DNA of 64,000 bases from Fibrobacteria bacterium (lineage in GTDB: Bacteria; Fibrobacterota; Fibrobacteria; UBA5070). The stretch lies in assembly GCA_020633825.1 (NCBI GenBank), contig JACKCV010000003.1:1-64000 (forward strand), written 5' to 3'. The position numbers were made by a program, and so were the translations under genes. Positions 56,824-64,000 of the stretch are shown piece after piece (the first letter of the stretch is position 1; each line of letters starts with the position of its first letter). The notes beneath the pieces are model-generated. The model was not told where the DNA came from. It made no database searches and saw nothing but the letters and a program-made list of their open reading frames with translations.

Positions 56824-59139
56824 ATGGAATCGATCGTCATCATCGGTGGAGTCGCCGCCGGAGCCACCGCTGCAGCCAAGGTGCGCCGCATCTCCCCAGA
56901 CGCCTCCATCGTGATGCTCGAGGGAGGTCCGGACATCTCCTTCGCCAACTGCGGTCTCCCCTACTACATCGGCGGAGACATCGAAAACCGTTCTTCCCTG
57001 ATCCTCCAAAGTCCCGAAAGCTTCAAATCCCAGTACGCGGTCGAGACCCACACCCTCACCCGGGCCGACCGCATCGACCGGGAAGGGAAGATCGTCCACA
57101 CCACCGACCTGCGCACCGGGACGTCGCGCGAGTTCCCCTACACCAAGCTGATCCTGGCCCAAGGCGGACGCCCCATTCTTCCCGACCTCCCCGGCTCGAA
57201 ACAGGACCATGTCTTCTCGCTCTGGACCCTCGACGACATGGACCGCATCGACGCCTTCCTGAAGTCCCGGAAACCGCAGGCCGCCATCATCGCCGGGGGC
57301 GGATTCATCGGACTGGAAATGGCCGAAGCCCTCGCCCATCGCGGATTGAAGGTTCACGTGGTCGAGAAGCTACCCCACGTGATGGCGGTGATGGACCCCG
57401 AGATCGCCGGACATGTCGAGGAGGAACTCGTATCCCGCGGAGTCACCCTGCACAAGGGCACGGGGGTGGCGGAAATCGGTGCGGATGGCGTGAAGCTCGA
57501 GAACGGAGAATGGATCGAGGGAGGCATGGTGCTGTTGTCCATCGGCGTCCGGCCGACCCTGCAACTGGCCCGCGAAGCGGGACTGGAGATCGGGATGTCG
57601 GGAGGGCTCGTGGTCGACCGACACCTGCGCACCTCCGACCCCTCCATCTTCGCCGCCGGAGACATGGTGGAGATCGAACACAAGATCCACGGCGCGAAGG
57701 TTCGCATCCCCCTGGCGGGCCCGGCGAATCGGCAGGGAAGGATCGCCGCGGAAAACGCGCTGGGGGGTTCGCATCCCTACTCCGGGGCCATGGGCACCTC
57801 CATCGTTCGCGTCTTCGATGCCGTGGCGGGAATCACGGGACTCTCGCTGAAGGCCGCCCGGGCAGCGGGTCTGGACGCGTTCGCGGTGACGATCCACAAG
57901 GAGCACCACACCTCCTACTACCCGGGAGCCAAGCAGGTCACCGTCCGTCTGGTCGTCGAGAGAGGAACAGGTCGGATCCTGGGCGGACAGACCGCCGGAG
58001 AAAAGGGAGCCGATCGACGCTTGGACGCCATCGCCATCGCCGCCTCGGCGGGCATGACCGTCGACCAGCTGGCCGATGTGGACCTCTCCTACTCGCCCCC
58101 ACTGGGAACGGCCAACGACGCTTTGAACATGGCCGCCTTCGTGGCCGCCAACAGGATCTCCGGATTCGGTCCTTCCCTCTCCCCCGAGGACCTCGACACC
58201 TGGGCCGGCGAACTGCAACCCTTGATCCTGGACGTGCGCGATCCCTTCCTCTTCGAGAAGGGCCACCTGGACGGTGCCCGGAACATCCCGCTCGAATTGC
58301 TCCGCGAAGAGCTGGCGAGTCTGCCCAAGGATCGTTCGATCCTGGTCGTGGACCAGACCGGAAAGAAAGGGCACCAGGCGGCTCGGACTCTTCTCGGCTC
58401 CGGGCTGGCCCAGGTCGTGAACGCCAGCGGGGGCATGGAATCCTTGCGGCACCACGCGCGAGCCTCGGGGCTCAAGCATCTCCGGTTGGAAATCCCCAAC
58501 GTGGCGGGGACCAAGGCCTCCTCGCGCAGATCGGAAACCTCCACGCAGAGGAAACCCGACTCGATCGTTTCCGGACCGTCCTCCCAGGATGCCCCCGCGA
58601 AGAAGGGGCCGTTCATCGTCGACGTGCGATCGCCGGGGGAATTCGCTTCCGGAGCCTATCCCGGAGCGGTCAACATCCCCCTCGACACCTTGCCCGCTCG
58701 CCTCGCCGAGTTCGGACCCAAGGATCGGGAGATCGTGGTCTACTGCGCCTCCGGGGCGCGCAGCGGGTACGCCGAGAACATCTTGGCCCAAAGCGGATTC
58801 ACCAAGGTCCGCAACGGAGGTGGACTGGTCCACATGATGCGCAATCCACCCGCCTCCGCGGTCTCCGCATCCCCGGAAGCTCCCGCGAAGAAGGGGCCGT
58901 TCATCGTCGACGTGCGGTCGCCGGGGGAATTCGCTTCCGGAGCCTATCCCGGTGCGGTCAACATCCCCCTCGACACCTTGCCCGCTCGCCTCGCCGAGTT
59001 CGGACCCAAGGATCGGGAGATCGTGGTCTACTGCGCCTCCGGGGCACGCAGCGGGTACGCCGAGAGCATTCTGTCCCAAAGCGGATTCACCAAGGTCCGC
59101 AACGGAGGTGGACTGGTCCACATGATGGCCCGACGCTGA
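56824..59139 (+). CDS. CoA-disulfide-reductase-like flavoenzyme fused to three rhodanese domains
   Basis: 771 aa from ATG 56824. Residues 1-445: pyridine nucleotide-disulfide oxidoreductase with FAD motif IVIIGGVAAGATAAAKV, the single redox Cys43 in SFANCGLPYYIGG, NAD motif AIIAGGGFIGLEMAEAL, FAAGDMVE. Then rhodanese 1 (~460-550, ILDVRDPFLFEKGHLDG), which lacks the catalytic Cys (VVDQTGKKGHQ). Rhodaneses 2 and 3 (both FIVDVRSPGEFASGAYPGA with YCASGARSGYAE) have it and are almost identical, separated by 98 codons. Fits a CoA-persulfide or polysulfide reductase. Confidence 0.93.
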   Translation: MESIVIIGGVAAGATAAAKVRRISPDASIVMLEGGPDISFANCGLPYYIGGDIENRSSLILQSPESFKSQYAVETHTLTRADRIDREGKIVHTTDLRTGTSREFPYTKLILAQGGRPILPDLPGSKQDHVFSLWTLDDMDRIDAFLKSRKPQAAIIAGGGFIGLEMAEALAHRGLKVHVVEKLPHVMAVMDPEIAGHVEEELVSRGVTLHKGTGVAEIGADGVKLENGEWIEGGMVLLSIGVRPTLQLAREAGLEIGMSGGLVVDRHLRTSDPSIFAAGDMVEIEHKIHGAKVRIPLAGPANRQGRIAAENALGGSHPYSGAMGTSIVRVFDAVAGITGLSLKAARAAGLDAFAVTIHKEHHTSYYPGAKQVTVRLVVERGTGRILGGQTAGEKGADRRLDAIAIAASAGMTVDQLADVDLSYSPPLGTANDALNMAAFVAANRISGFGPSLSPEDLDTWAGELQPLILDVRDPFLFEKGHLDGARNIPLELLREELASLPKDRSILVVDQTGKKGHQAARTLLGSGLAQVVNASGGMESLRHHARASGLKHLRLEIPNVAGTKASSRRSETSTQRKPDSIVSGPSSQDAPAKKGPFIVDVRSPGEFASGAYPGAVNIPLDTLPARLAEFGPKDREIVVYCASGARSGYAENILAQSGFTKVRNGGGLVHMMRNPPASAVSASPEAPAKKGPFIVDVRSPGEFASGAYPGAVNIPLDTLPARLAEFGPKDREIVVYCASGARSGYAESILSQSGFTKVRNGGGLVHMMARR
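58590..59131 (+). repeat. 294-bp in-gene tandem duplication of a rhodanese domain
   Basis: The segment starting at 58590 repeats at 58884 with only a few base changes over ~245 bp; the offset of 294 is a multiple of three and keeps the reading frame. Near-identity at silent sites indicates recent duplication or homogenisation. Confidence 0.9.
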
Positions 59140-59166
59140 CCTTCCGGATCGTCGCGGAGCCGCCTC

Positions 59167-59727
59167 GTGGAATGCACCCTCTGCAAAGCGAAATCGTGCC
59201 GGTCCCTGGCCAATTGCGGGAACGAGACCTTCGACCGGGCGGAGGTGCTGGCTTCGTACCACGATCGCGAGAACCAGTCCATCGTTCAAGCCGCGGCGGA
59301 TCTGGTCGATGGGGGGCGCGCGGGGACCCTTTCGAGGGTCCAGGAGATCGCCGAATTCGCCAAGGGGCGATCGTGGGATCGATTGGGGCTGGCCTATTGC
59401 TACGGAATGGAAACGGATGCCGGGATCGTCTCCCGGTTCTTCCGGTCCCGCGGCCTTCGCGTGGAGGCGGTCTCCTGCACGACCGGAGCCTTTGCCCAGG
59501 ACGAAGTCGATGCTCGATCGAGTCTTCGCAAGGTCTCCTGCAATCCCCTGGGGCAAGCGGCCCAGCTGCGCCATGCGAAGGTCGATCTCGTGGTGGAGAT
59601 GGGCCTGTGTCTGGGGCACGACCTCCTCCTGCGATCCTCCCTGGGAGGCATCCCCTCCACCACTCTCGTCGTGAAGGATCGAACGACGTCCCACGCGCCC
59701 TTGGAAGCCATCCGCCGACTCCCGTGA
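59167..59727 (+). CDS. DUF1847 metal-binding protein
   Basis: 186 aa. N-terminal Cys set C-x2-C...C...C (MECTLCKAKSCRSLANCGN), and the family blocks LAYCYGMETDAGIVSRFF, SCNPLGQAAQLRHAKVDLVVEMGLCLGHD and STTLVVKDRTTSHAP. Function not established; often next to redox genes in anaerobes. It starts 27 bp after the flavoenzyme. Confidence 0.9.
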   Translation: MECTLCKAKSCRSLANCGNETFDRAEVLASYHDRENQSIVQAAADLVDGGRAGTLSRVQEIAEFAKGRSWDRLGLAYCYGMETDAGIVSRFFRSRGLRVEAVSCTTGAFAQDEVDARSSLRKVSCNPLGQAAQLRHAKVDLVVEMGLCLGHDLLLRSSLGGIPSTTLVVKDRTTSHAPLEAIRRLP

Positions 59728-59885
59728 CCATTCCCGTGCCGTCGGAAAGGCCCTGGCGGTCCCGACGCGTCTCCCCTCTCCTTGCGCGAGGTTTTGCCAA
59801 TGACGAATCCCCGCGGAAAAGGCACTCTTCGTACCGGACGCGCAACCACCCGTCGCATCACCCTTCCCTGCAGGAGACACTTCCC

Positions 59886-60461
59886 ATGGCCGATATCCAA
59901 GGCACCCGCACCGAAAAGAACCTTCTCATGTCCTTCGCGGGAGAGAGCCAGGCGCGCAATCGCTACACCATGTTCGCCGGCAAGGCCCGCAAGGAAGGTC
60001 TGGAGCAGATCGCCGCGATCTTCGAGGAAACCGCCAACCAGGAGAAGGAGCACGCCAAGCGGTTCTTCTCCTTCCTGAAGGGGGGGGATCTGGAGATCAC
60101 CGCCACCTTCCCGGCCGGGAAAGTCGGAAGCACCCTGGAGAACCTGGAAGCCTCGGCGATGGGCGAGGAGCACGAATGGCAGATCGACTATCCCGCCTTC
60201 GCGGCCATCGCCCGGGAAGAGGGATTCGAAGCCATCGCCAAGGTGTGGGATGCCATCTCCATCGCCGAGAAGCAGCACGGCAAACGCTACCGCGATCTCT
60301 GGAAGAATCTGTCCGAAGGGAACGTCTTCCGCCGGGCGGGCAAGGTGGTCTGGCGTTGCCTGAACTGCGGCTACCTCCACGAGGCGGACGAGGCTCCCAA
60401 GGTCTGCCCCGCCTGCGCCCATCCGCAGAGCTACTTCGAACTGCTCGGCGAGAACTGGTAG
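59886..60461 (+). CDS. rbr: Rubrerythrin
   Basis: 191 aa. Diiron domain ligands in SFAGESQARNRYTMFA, NQEKEHAKRFF, MGEEHEWQ and AEKQHGKRY; C-terminal rubredoxin domain with WRCLNCGYLHE and CPACAHPQSYFEL. It reduces hydrogen peroxide and fits an organism facing oxygen exposure. A dinucleotide-rich leader of 158 bp separates it from the DUF1847 gene. Confidence 0.97.
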   Translation: MADIQGTRTEKNLLMSFAGESQARNRYTMFAGKARKEGLEQIAAIFEETANQEKEHAKRFFSFLKGGDLEITATFPAGKVGSTLENLEASAMGEEHEWQIDYPAFAAIAREEGFEAIAKVWDAISIAEKQHGKRYRDLWKNLSEGNVFRRAGKVVWRCLNCGYLHEADEAPKVCPACAHPQSYFELLGENW

Positions 60462-60597
60462 TTCCGGGTTTTCCAGAGCCTTTCATGAGCCTTCCCACGG
60501 AGGGCTCGGTTCGGGCTCGGGAACTATCTTTGGCCCCGATCCTGTGGTTGGTCCCGTTGGACCAACGATGGCAACCCGAGCCCCGAAAGGCCTCCCT

Positions 60598-62154
60598 ATG
60601 AGCGGATGGAAGACACTCCTCAAGATCCTGGCAAAAACCGTCAATGGTGCCCCAAACGACGACGCACTGGAACAGAGGGTGGCCGACCTTTCCGCCAAAT
60701 TCCCCGATCGCAAGTTGATCGTGGTCTCGAACCGGGAACCGGCCCAGCACTTCGTCAAGGAGGATGGATCGGTCGGTTTGCGGTTCTTCGCGGGGGGGCT
60801 GACCACCGCCATGGAGCCGGTGCTCCGCGCGGCCGGCGGCACTTGGGTCGCCGCCGGGCAGGGGGACACGGACTTCGAGGTCCTGGACGCCGAGCACGGG
60901 GTCGAGCTGGATGGATACCGCCTGCGCAGGGTCTCCATCCCCGAGCACATCTACGACGACTACTACAACGGGTACGCCAACGGCGCCTTGTGGCCGTTGT
61001 TCCACAACGCCTACTCCGAACCGGTCTTCCGGGCCCACGAGTGGCACCGCTACGAGGAAGCCAACCGCCTCTTCGCCCAGGCGATCCTGGAGGAGGCCGG
61101 CGACCAGCCCGCGCTGATCCTCGTCAACGACTACCACTTCATGCTGCTGCCGAAGATGCTCCGCGATTCCGGCAAAGATCTCGCCATCGCCCTCTTCTGG
61201 CACATCCCCTGGCCCGGTCGCCGCGTCCTGCGGGCCTGCCCGAACCAGGCCGCCCTCTACGACGGGATGCTCGGCGCCGACCTGATCGGGTTCCACGCCA
61301 CGGAGCATGTCGTCAACTTCCTCGACACCATGGACCGGTCGGTCGAATCCCTGGTGAGCATCGACCAGCACACGGTGACCCGATCCGGCAGGACCACCTT
61401 CGTGCGGGCCTACCCCATCTCCATCGATGTCGACGAGGTGCGCGAAGGCGCCGAGAGGGCGCCCTTCGAGGAGACGTTCCCCGACCTCCACGAGACGATC
61501 CGCGACCGGATCCTGCTCCTGGGCGTCGATCGACTCGACTACACCAAGGGAATCCCGCATCGAGTCGAGATCTTCCGGACCATGCTCGAACGGCATCCGG
61601 AGCTCCGGGGAAGGGTCATCCTGGCCCAGATCGGCGCCCCCTCCCGGTTCCAGATCGACAAATACCGTCAGCTCGCGGAAGAGGTCGAGAACAAGGTCGC
61701 CCTCACCAACCAGATGTTCGCGACCCCCGACTGGACACCGGTCCAGCTCCTGGCTTCGCACTACGATCGCCGCAAGCTGTTCGGGCTCTACCGGCGTGCC
61801 GACGTCATGCTCGTCACCTCCCTCCACGACGGAATGAACCTGGTCGCGAAGGAGTACGTCGCCGCGAAGTCCGGCGAATGCGGCACGCTCGTGCTCTCCC
61901 AATTCGCCGGCGCTGCCGACGAATTCCCGGAAGCGTGCCTGGTCAATCCCTTCGACATCGACGGATCCGCCTGGATGCTCGGCAAGGTCCTGCTCTCCTC
62001 TCCCGAGGAACGGACCCGGAACATGCAGAGCATGCACTCCCGCCTGGTCGCCCACGATGTGTACCACTGGATCGACCACCTCCTCACCGGCCTGAAGGAC
62101 GCGTTGGATCGCACCGAAGCGGAGCGCCAAAGGATCCGTCCCCCGGAAAGTTGA
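60598..62154 (+). CDS. otsA: Trehalose-6-phosphate synthase (GT20)
   Basis: 518 aa from ATG 60598, with AAAGG nine bases upstream. It joins UDP- or other NDP-glucose and glucose-6-phosphate. GT20 blocks: NREP near the N-terminus, VNDYHFMLLPKML, FWHIPWPGRRVLR, GVDRLDYTKGIPHRVE, TSLHDGMNLVAKEYVA and SQFAGAADE. A glucosylglycerol-phosphate synthase cannot be excluded. No phosphatase gene (otsB) is adjacent. Confidence 0.9.
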   Translation: MSGWKTLLKILAKTVNGAPNDDALEQRVADLSAKFPDRKLIVVSNREPAQHFVKEDGSVGLRFFAGGLTTAMEPVLRAAGGTWVAAGQGDTDFEVLDAEHGVELDGYRLRRVSIPEHIYDDYYNGYANGALWPLFHNAYSEPVFRAHEWHRYEEANRLFAQAILEEAGDQPALILVNDYHFMLLPKMLRDSGKDLAIALFWHIPWPGRRVLRACPNQAALYDGMLGADLIGFHATEHVVNFLDTMDRSVESLVSIDQHTVTRSGRTTFVRAYPISIDVDEVREGAERAPFEETFPDLHETIRDRILLLGVDRLDYTKGIPHRVEIFRTMLERHPELRGRVILAQIGAPSRFQIDKYRQLAEEVENKVALTNQMFATPDWTPVQLLASHYDRRKLFGLYRRADVMLVTSLHDGMNLVAKEYVAAKSGECGTLVLSQFAGAADEFPEACLVNPFDIDGSAWMLGKVLLSSPEERTRNMQSMHSRLVAHDVYHWIDHLLTGLKDALDRTEAERQRIRPPES

Positions 62155-62312
62155 GCGGTCCTCGATCCGCGCATCCCGTTCCCGCCGATCGAGCACGGGA
62201 CCGGGGCTCCCCCCCGGACCGCCGCACGGACGCCGGACCTGCGCCGTGCCCCCTCCGACATCCCCGAATCCGTGCGCCCCGCGGCGGAGAAGAAGCCCCC
62301 GTCCGCGGACCT
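62155..62312. other. Intergenic gap between convergent otsA and PadR genes
   Basis: 158 bp, GC-rich, no clear terminator stem with U-run and no gene. Confidence 0.4.
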
Positions 62313-62741
62313 TCAGCCCAGGGAGGCCCGCGCCTCCTGGACGAACACCGACAATCCCCCGGACAGGCTCTCCAGGAGGTCGGCCCATTCCGCCAGATGC
62401 TCCACTCCCCTTTCCGAGAGTCGGTAGGATTTCCTGCCGGCCCCTCGGGCGGATTCCGTCCACTCCGACTCCGTCATGCCGTTGCGCTCGAGCACTCCGA
62501 GGGTCCGGTAGACGGCGGCCTTGTCGATGGTGGTCCCGGTCAGGGAGTGCCCCTGCAGGCGCTGGAGCATGTCGTAGCCGCTCGCCCCCGGGTGGACGCG
62601 AAGATCCAGGAGGATCAGGGGCTCGACGAACCGGAAGATGTTCCCCATCCCGCAGGCGCAATCCCTGCTTCCATGGCGGGCGCAGATGCGATCCCCGGTG
62701 GAGGGGATGGCGGAATCAGGAGACGGAACAGGCTTGGCCAC
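62313..62741 (-). CDS. PadR-family transcriptional regulator with Cys/His-rich N-terminus
   Basis: 142 aa from a GTG at 62741 (an ATG near residue 32 is an alternative). The winged-helix region (YDMLQRLQGHSLTGTTIDKAAVYRTLGVLERNGM split in two helices and the wing with GAGRKSYRLSERGVEHL) is PadR-like. The N-terminus has C-x2-H...C-x-C before MGNIFRFVEPLILLDL, so it may sense a metal or redox state. Its stop is 158 bp from otsA, convergent; its start is 13 bp after the MscS stop, so it is in one operon with mscS. Confidence 0.85.
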   Translation of the reverse strand: MAKPVPSPDSAIPSTGDRICARHGSRDCACGMGNIFRFVEPLILLDLRVHPGASGYDMLQRLQGHSLTGTTIDKAAVYRTLGVLERNGMTESEWTESARGAGRKSYRLSERGVEHLAEWADLLESLSGGLSVFVQEARASLG

Positions 62742-62754
62742 GACTGCAGAATAC

Positions 62755-63843
62755 TTAATCCGAAGCCGCGTTGGCCAGCTCCGGAGTATCGCTCACCAGC
62801 ACGCGCTTGCGCGGCAGGCAACGTGGATGCTCGCGGCGGAGGAAGTCGAGGATGCCCTCGCGGACGAGGCACCGGAGATCCCAGGCCTTGCCGCTGTCGG
62901 AAGCGCTGACGAGGAAGCGGACCTGCATCGCCTCCGGGGAGCACTCGGTGACCTGGACTCCCTGCACCTTCCCGTCCCAAAGAGGGGTTCCGGCGACCAG
63001 GCGGGCGAGCTCCGCGCGCAGCAACCCGACGTCCATGGAGGGATCGACGTGCACCACGACCGTGCCGAGGATGTCGGAGGTCGACCTCGTCCAGTTCTGG
63101 AAGGGATGCTCGAGGAAATAGGAGATCGGAAGGACCAGGCGCCTGAGATCCCAGATCTTCACCACCACGTAGGTCAAGGTGATCTCCTCGATCCACCCCC
63201 ATTCGCCCTCGACGATCACGACATCGTCGAGACGCATCGGTTGGGTGATGGCGAGCTGCACTCCGGCGAGGAGGTTGGCGATGGTCTTCTGCGCGGCGAA
63301 ACCGAGGATGATGCCGGCGATGCCCGCCGACGCCAGGAGACTCACGCCGATCTGGCGCACGCTTTCGAAGGTCATCAGCACCATCGCGGATCCGACGAGC
63401 ACGATCACGGTCAGCGCCACGTTCTGGAGGACGGTGACCTGGGTCTGCATCTTGCGCGACCTCAGGTTGTCCGACTGCGCCATGTCGAACCGGGCCAGGA
63501 TGACGTCGCGCCCCAGCCGGACCCCGCGGACCAGCATCCAGGTCCCGCCGCAGACGAAGAGGATGTCCATGGTCCGTCCCACGACCTCCTGCACGCCTTC
63601 CGACAGCGACAGCAGAGGCTTGACGAATTGCAGGGCCAGCGCGGCGAAGACCACGCGCGAAGGCGCCTTCAGGTGCAAGGGGACGAGGTCGTCCCACGCC
63701 GCCCGCGTCCGGGAGGAGACCTTCTCCAGGATCCAGAAACCCATGATGTGGCCCAACTGGGACAGGAGCAGGGCGATCGCGACGATCGCCATCGATTCGC
63801 CCGCCCCCAGGATCCGATCCGCGATCTGTCGTAATGCTTCCAT
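62755..63843 (-). CDS. mscS: Small-conductance mechanosensitive channel (MscS family)
   Basis: 362 aa. Several N-terminal membrane helices, then the pore-lining TM3 with the Gly/Ala pattern LLASAGIAGIILGFAAQKTIANLLAG and the beta domain start MRLDDVVIVEGEWGWIEEITL. It opens on membrane tension to release solutes. trehalose synthase nearby also fits osmotic adaptation. Co-transcribed with the PadR-like regulator. Confidence 0.94.
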   Translation of the reverse strand: MEALRQIADRILGAGESMAIVAIALLLSQLGHIMGFWILEKVSSRTRAAWDDLVPLHLKAPSRVVFAALALQFVKPLLSLSEGVQEVVGRTMDILFVCGGTWMLVRGVRLGRDVILARFDMAQSDNLRSRKMQTQVTVLQNVALTVIVLVGSAMVLMTFESVRQIGVSLLASAGIAGIILGFAAQKTIANLLAGVQLAITQPMRLDDVVIVEGEWGWIEEITLTYVVVKIWDLRRLVLPISYFLEHPFQNWTRSTSDILGTVVVHVDPSMDVGLLRAELARLVAGTPLWDGKVQGVQVTECSPEAMQVRFLVSASDSGKAWDLRCLVREGILDFLRREHPRCLPRKRVLVSDTPELANAASD

Positions 63844-64000
63844 TCCAGAACCCTCCGGGTCACGACCGGCCGGGCAACCTCGCCTCGGCCTCGTCCCCTT
63901 CGGGAAACTAGGTCATGGCTCCGGATCCGTCTTCCCGACCCGGGCCATGATGTCATTTTCCGTCAATGGCTCGGGATCACGGTTCCAGGTAGGCTCCCAC
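63844..64000. other. Window end, no supported feature
   Basis: 157 bp upstream of mscS; no ribosome-site-bearing frame or RNA gene was recognised. It probably holds the mscS promoter, but no clear hexamers were found. Confidence 0.3.

Noticed and set aside
56784..60461. 1200-codon open frame running across the flavoenzyme and rubrerythrin genes
   Set aside because: Its upstream two thirds are Arg/Pro/His-rich shadow of the flavoenzyme and DUF1847 genes; only the last 191 codons (rubrerythrin) are real.

Overview
The window is GC-rich (roughly 60-65 %) chromosomal bacterial DNA with dense, often overlapping genes. No insertion sequence, prophage, integrase or CRISPR array was seen. Several features fit a Fibrobacterota-like or similar Gram-negative: secreted glycoside hydrolases and BNR-repeat proteins, one with a C-terminal end resembling type IX secretion sorting domains; many lipoproteins; and short secreted proteins ending in a 'DPSGRR'-like module. 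This placement is an inference from protein content, not a phylogenetic result.

Layout. 1-250: SRP RNA (cut by the window edge) and tRNA-Ser(CGA), minus strand. 290-3016: exported or lipoprotein genes, including an HNH (DUF1524-type) lipoprotein nuclease coupled to a Cys-rich exported protein. 3100-3950: five tandem ~162-bp hairpin repeats. 3986-7417: the conserved ribF-rpsO-pnp cluster. 7525-10179: a GH16 glucanase flanked by three tiny paralogous genes (50-57 aa). 10349-15208: DUF4153 membrane protein and a large secreted BNR/ricin-like protein. 15831-21662: S-adenosylmethionine cycle genes ahcY and metK around a hybrid histidine kinase; the two promoters share a spaced inverted repeat. 21819-25193: CLC-type channel/antiporter, TIGR01777 epimerase, a GAF-like protein. 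25465-27111: thioredoxin and an ECF sigma factor between two zinc-finger anti-sigma-like proteins. 27218-30955: rhodanese lipoprotein and chemoreceptors (one with a hemerythrin tail and a coupled CZB protein). 31106-33538: thioredoxin/thioredoxin-reductase fusion, phosphatase-like protein, rhodanese. 33560-37094: methyltransferase, DUF3943 protein, exo/endonuclease-phosphatase, NifX-like protein with a clear promoter/operator. 37390-42827: a tandem array of three secreted-protein genes interleaved with remnants of the neighbouring metalloprotease gene, whose start carries a C8 tract. 44282-55047: a 13-gene phosphonate operon in the order phnC-D-E-GNAT-phnG-H-I-J-K-L-M-TIM barrel-ptxD. 55156-63843: TauE exporter, L,D-transpeptidase, a CoA-disulfide-reductase/rhodanese fusion, DUF1847, rubrerythrin, trehalose-phosphate synthase, PadR regulator and MscS channel.

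Functional themes. The phosphonate operon covers uptake (phnCDE), C-P bond cleavage (phnGHIJKLM) and, through ptxD, phosphite oxidation, so it would supply phosphorus from reduced sources. Redox and sulfur handling recurs: five rhodanese domains, thioredoxins, rubrerythrin and hemerythrin suggest a lifestyle meeting changing oxygen. ahcY and metK appear co-regulated. Repeat-driven change is also visible: the 162-bp array, a 294-bp duplication inside a gene, the ~980-bp gene array and the homopolymer at the protease start.
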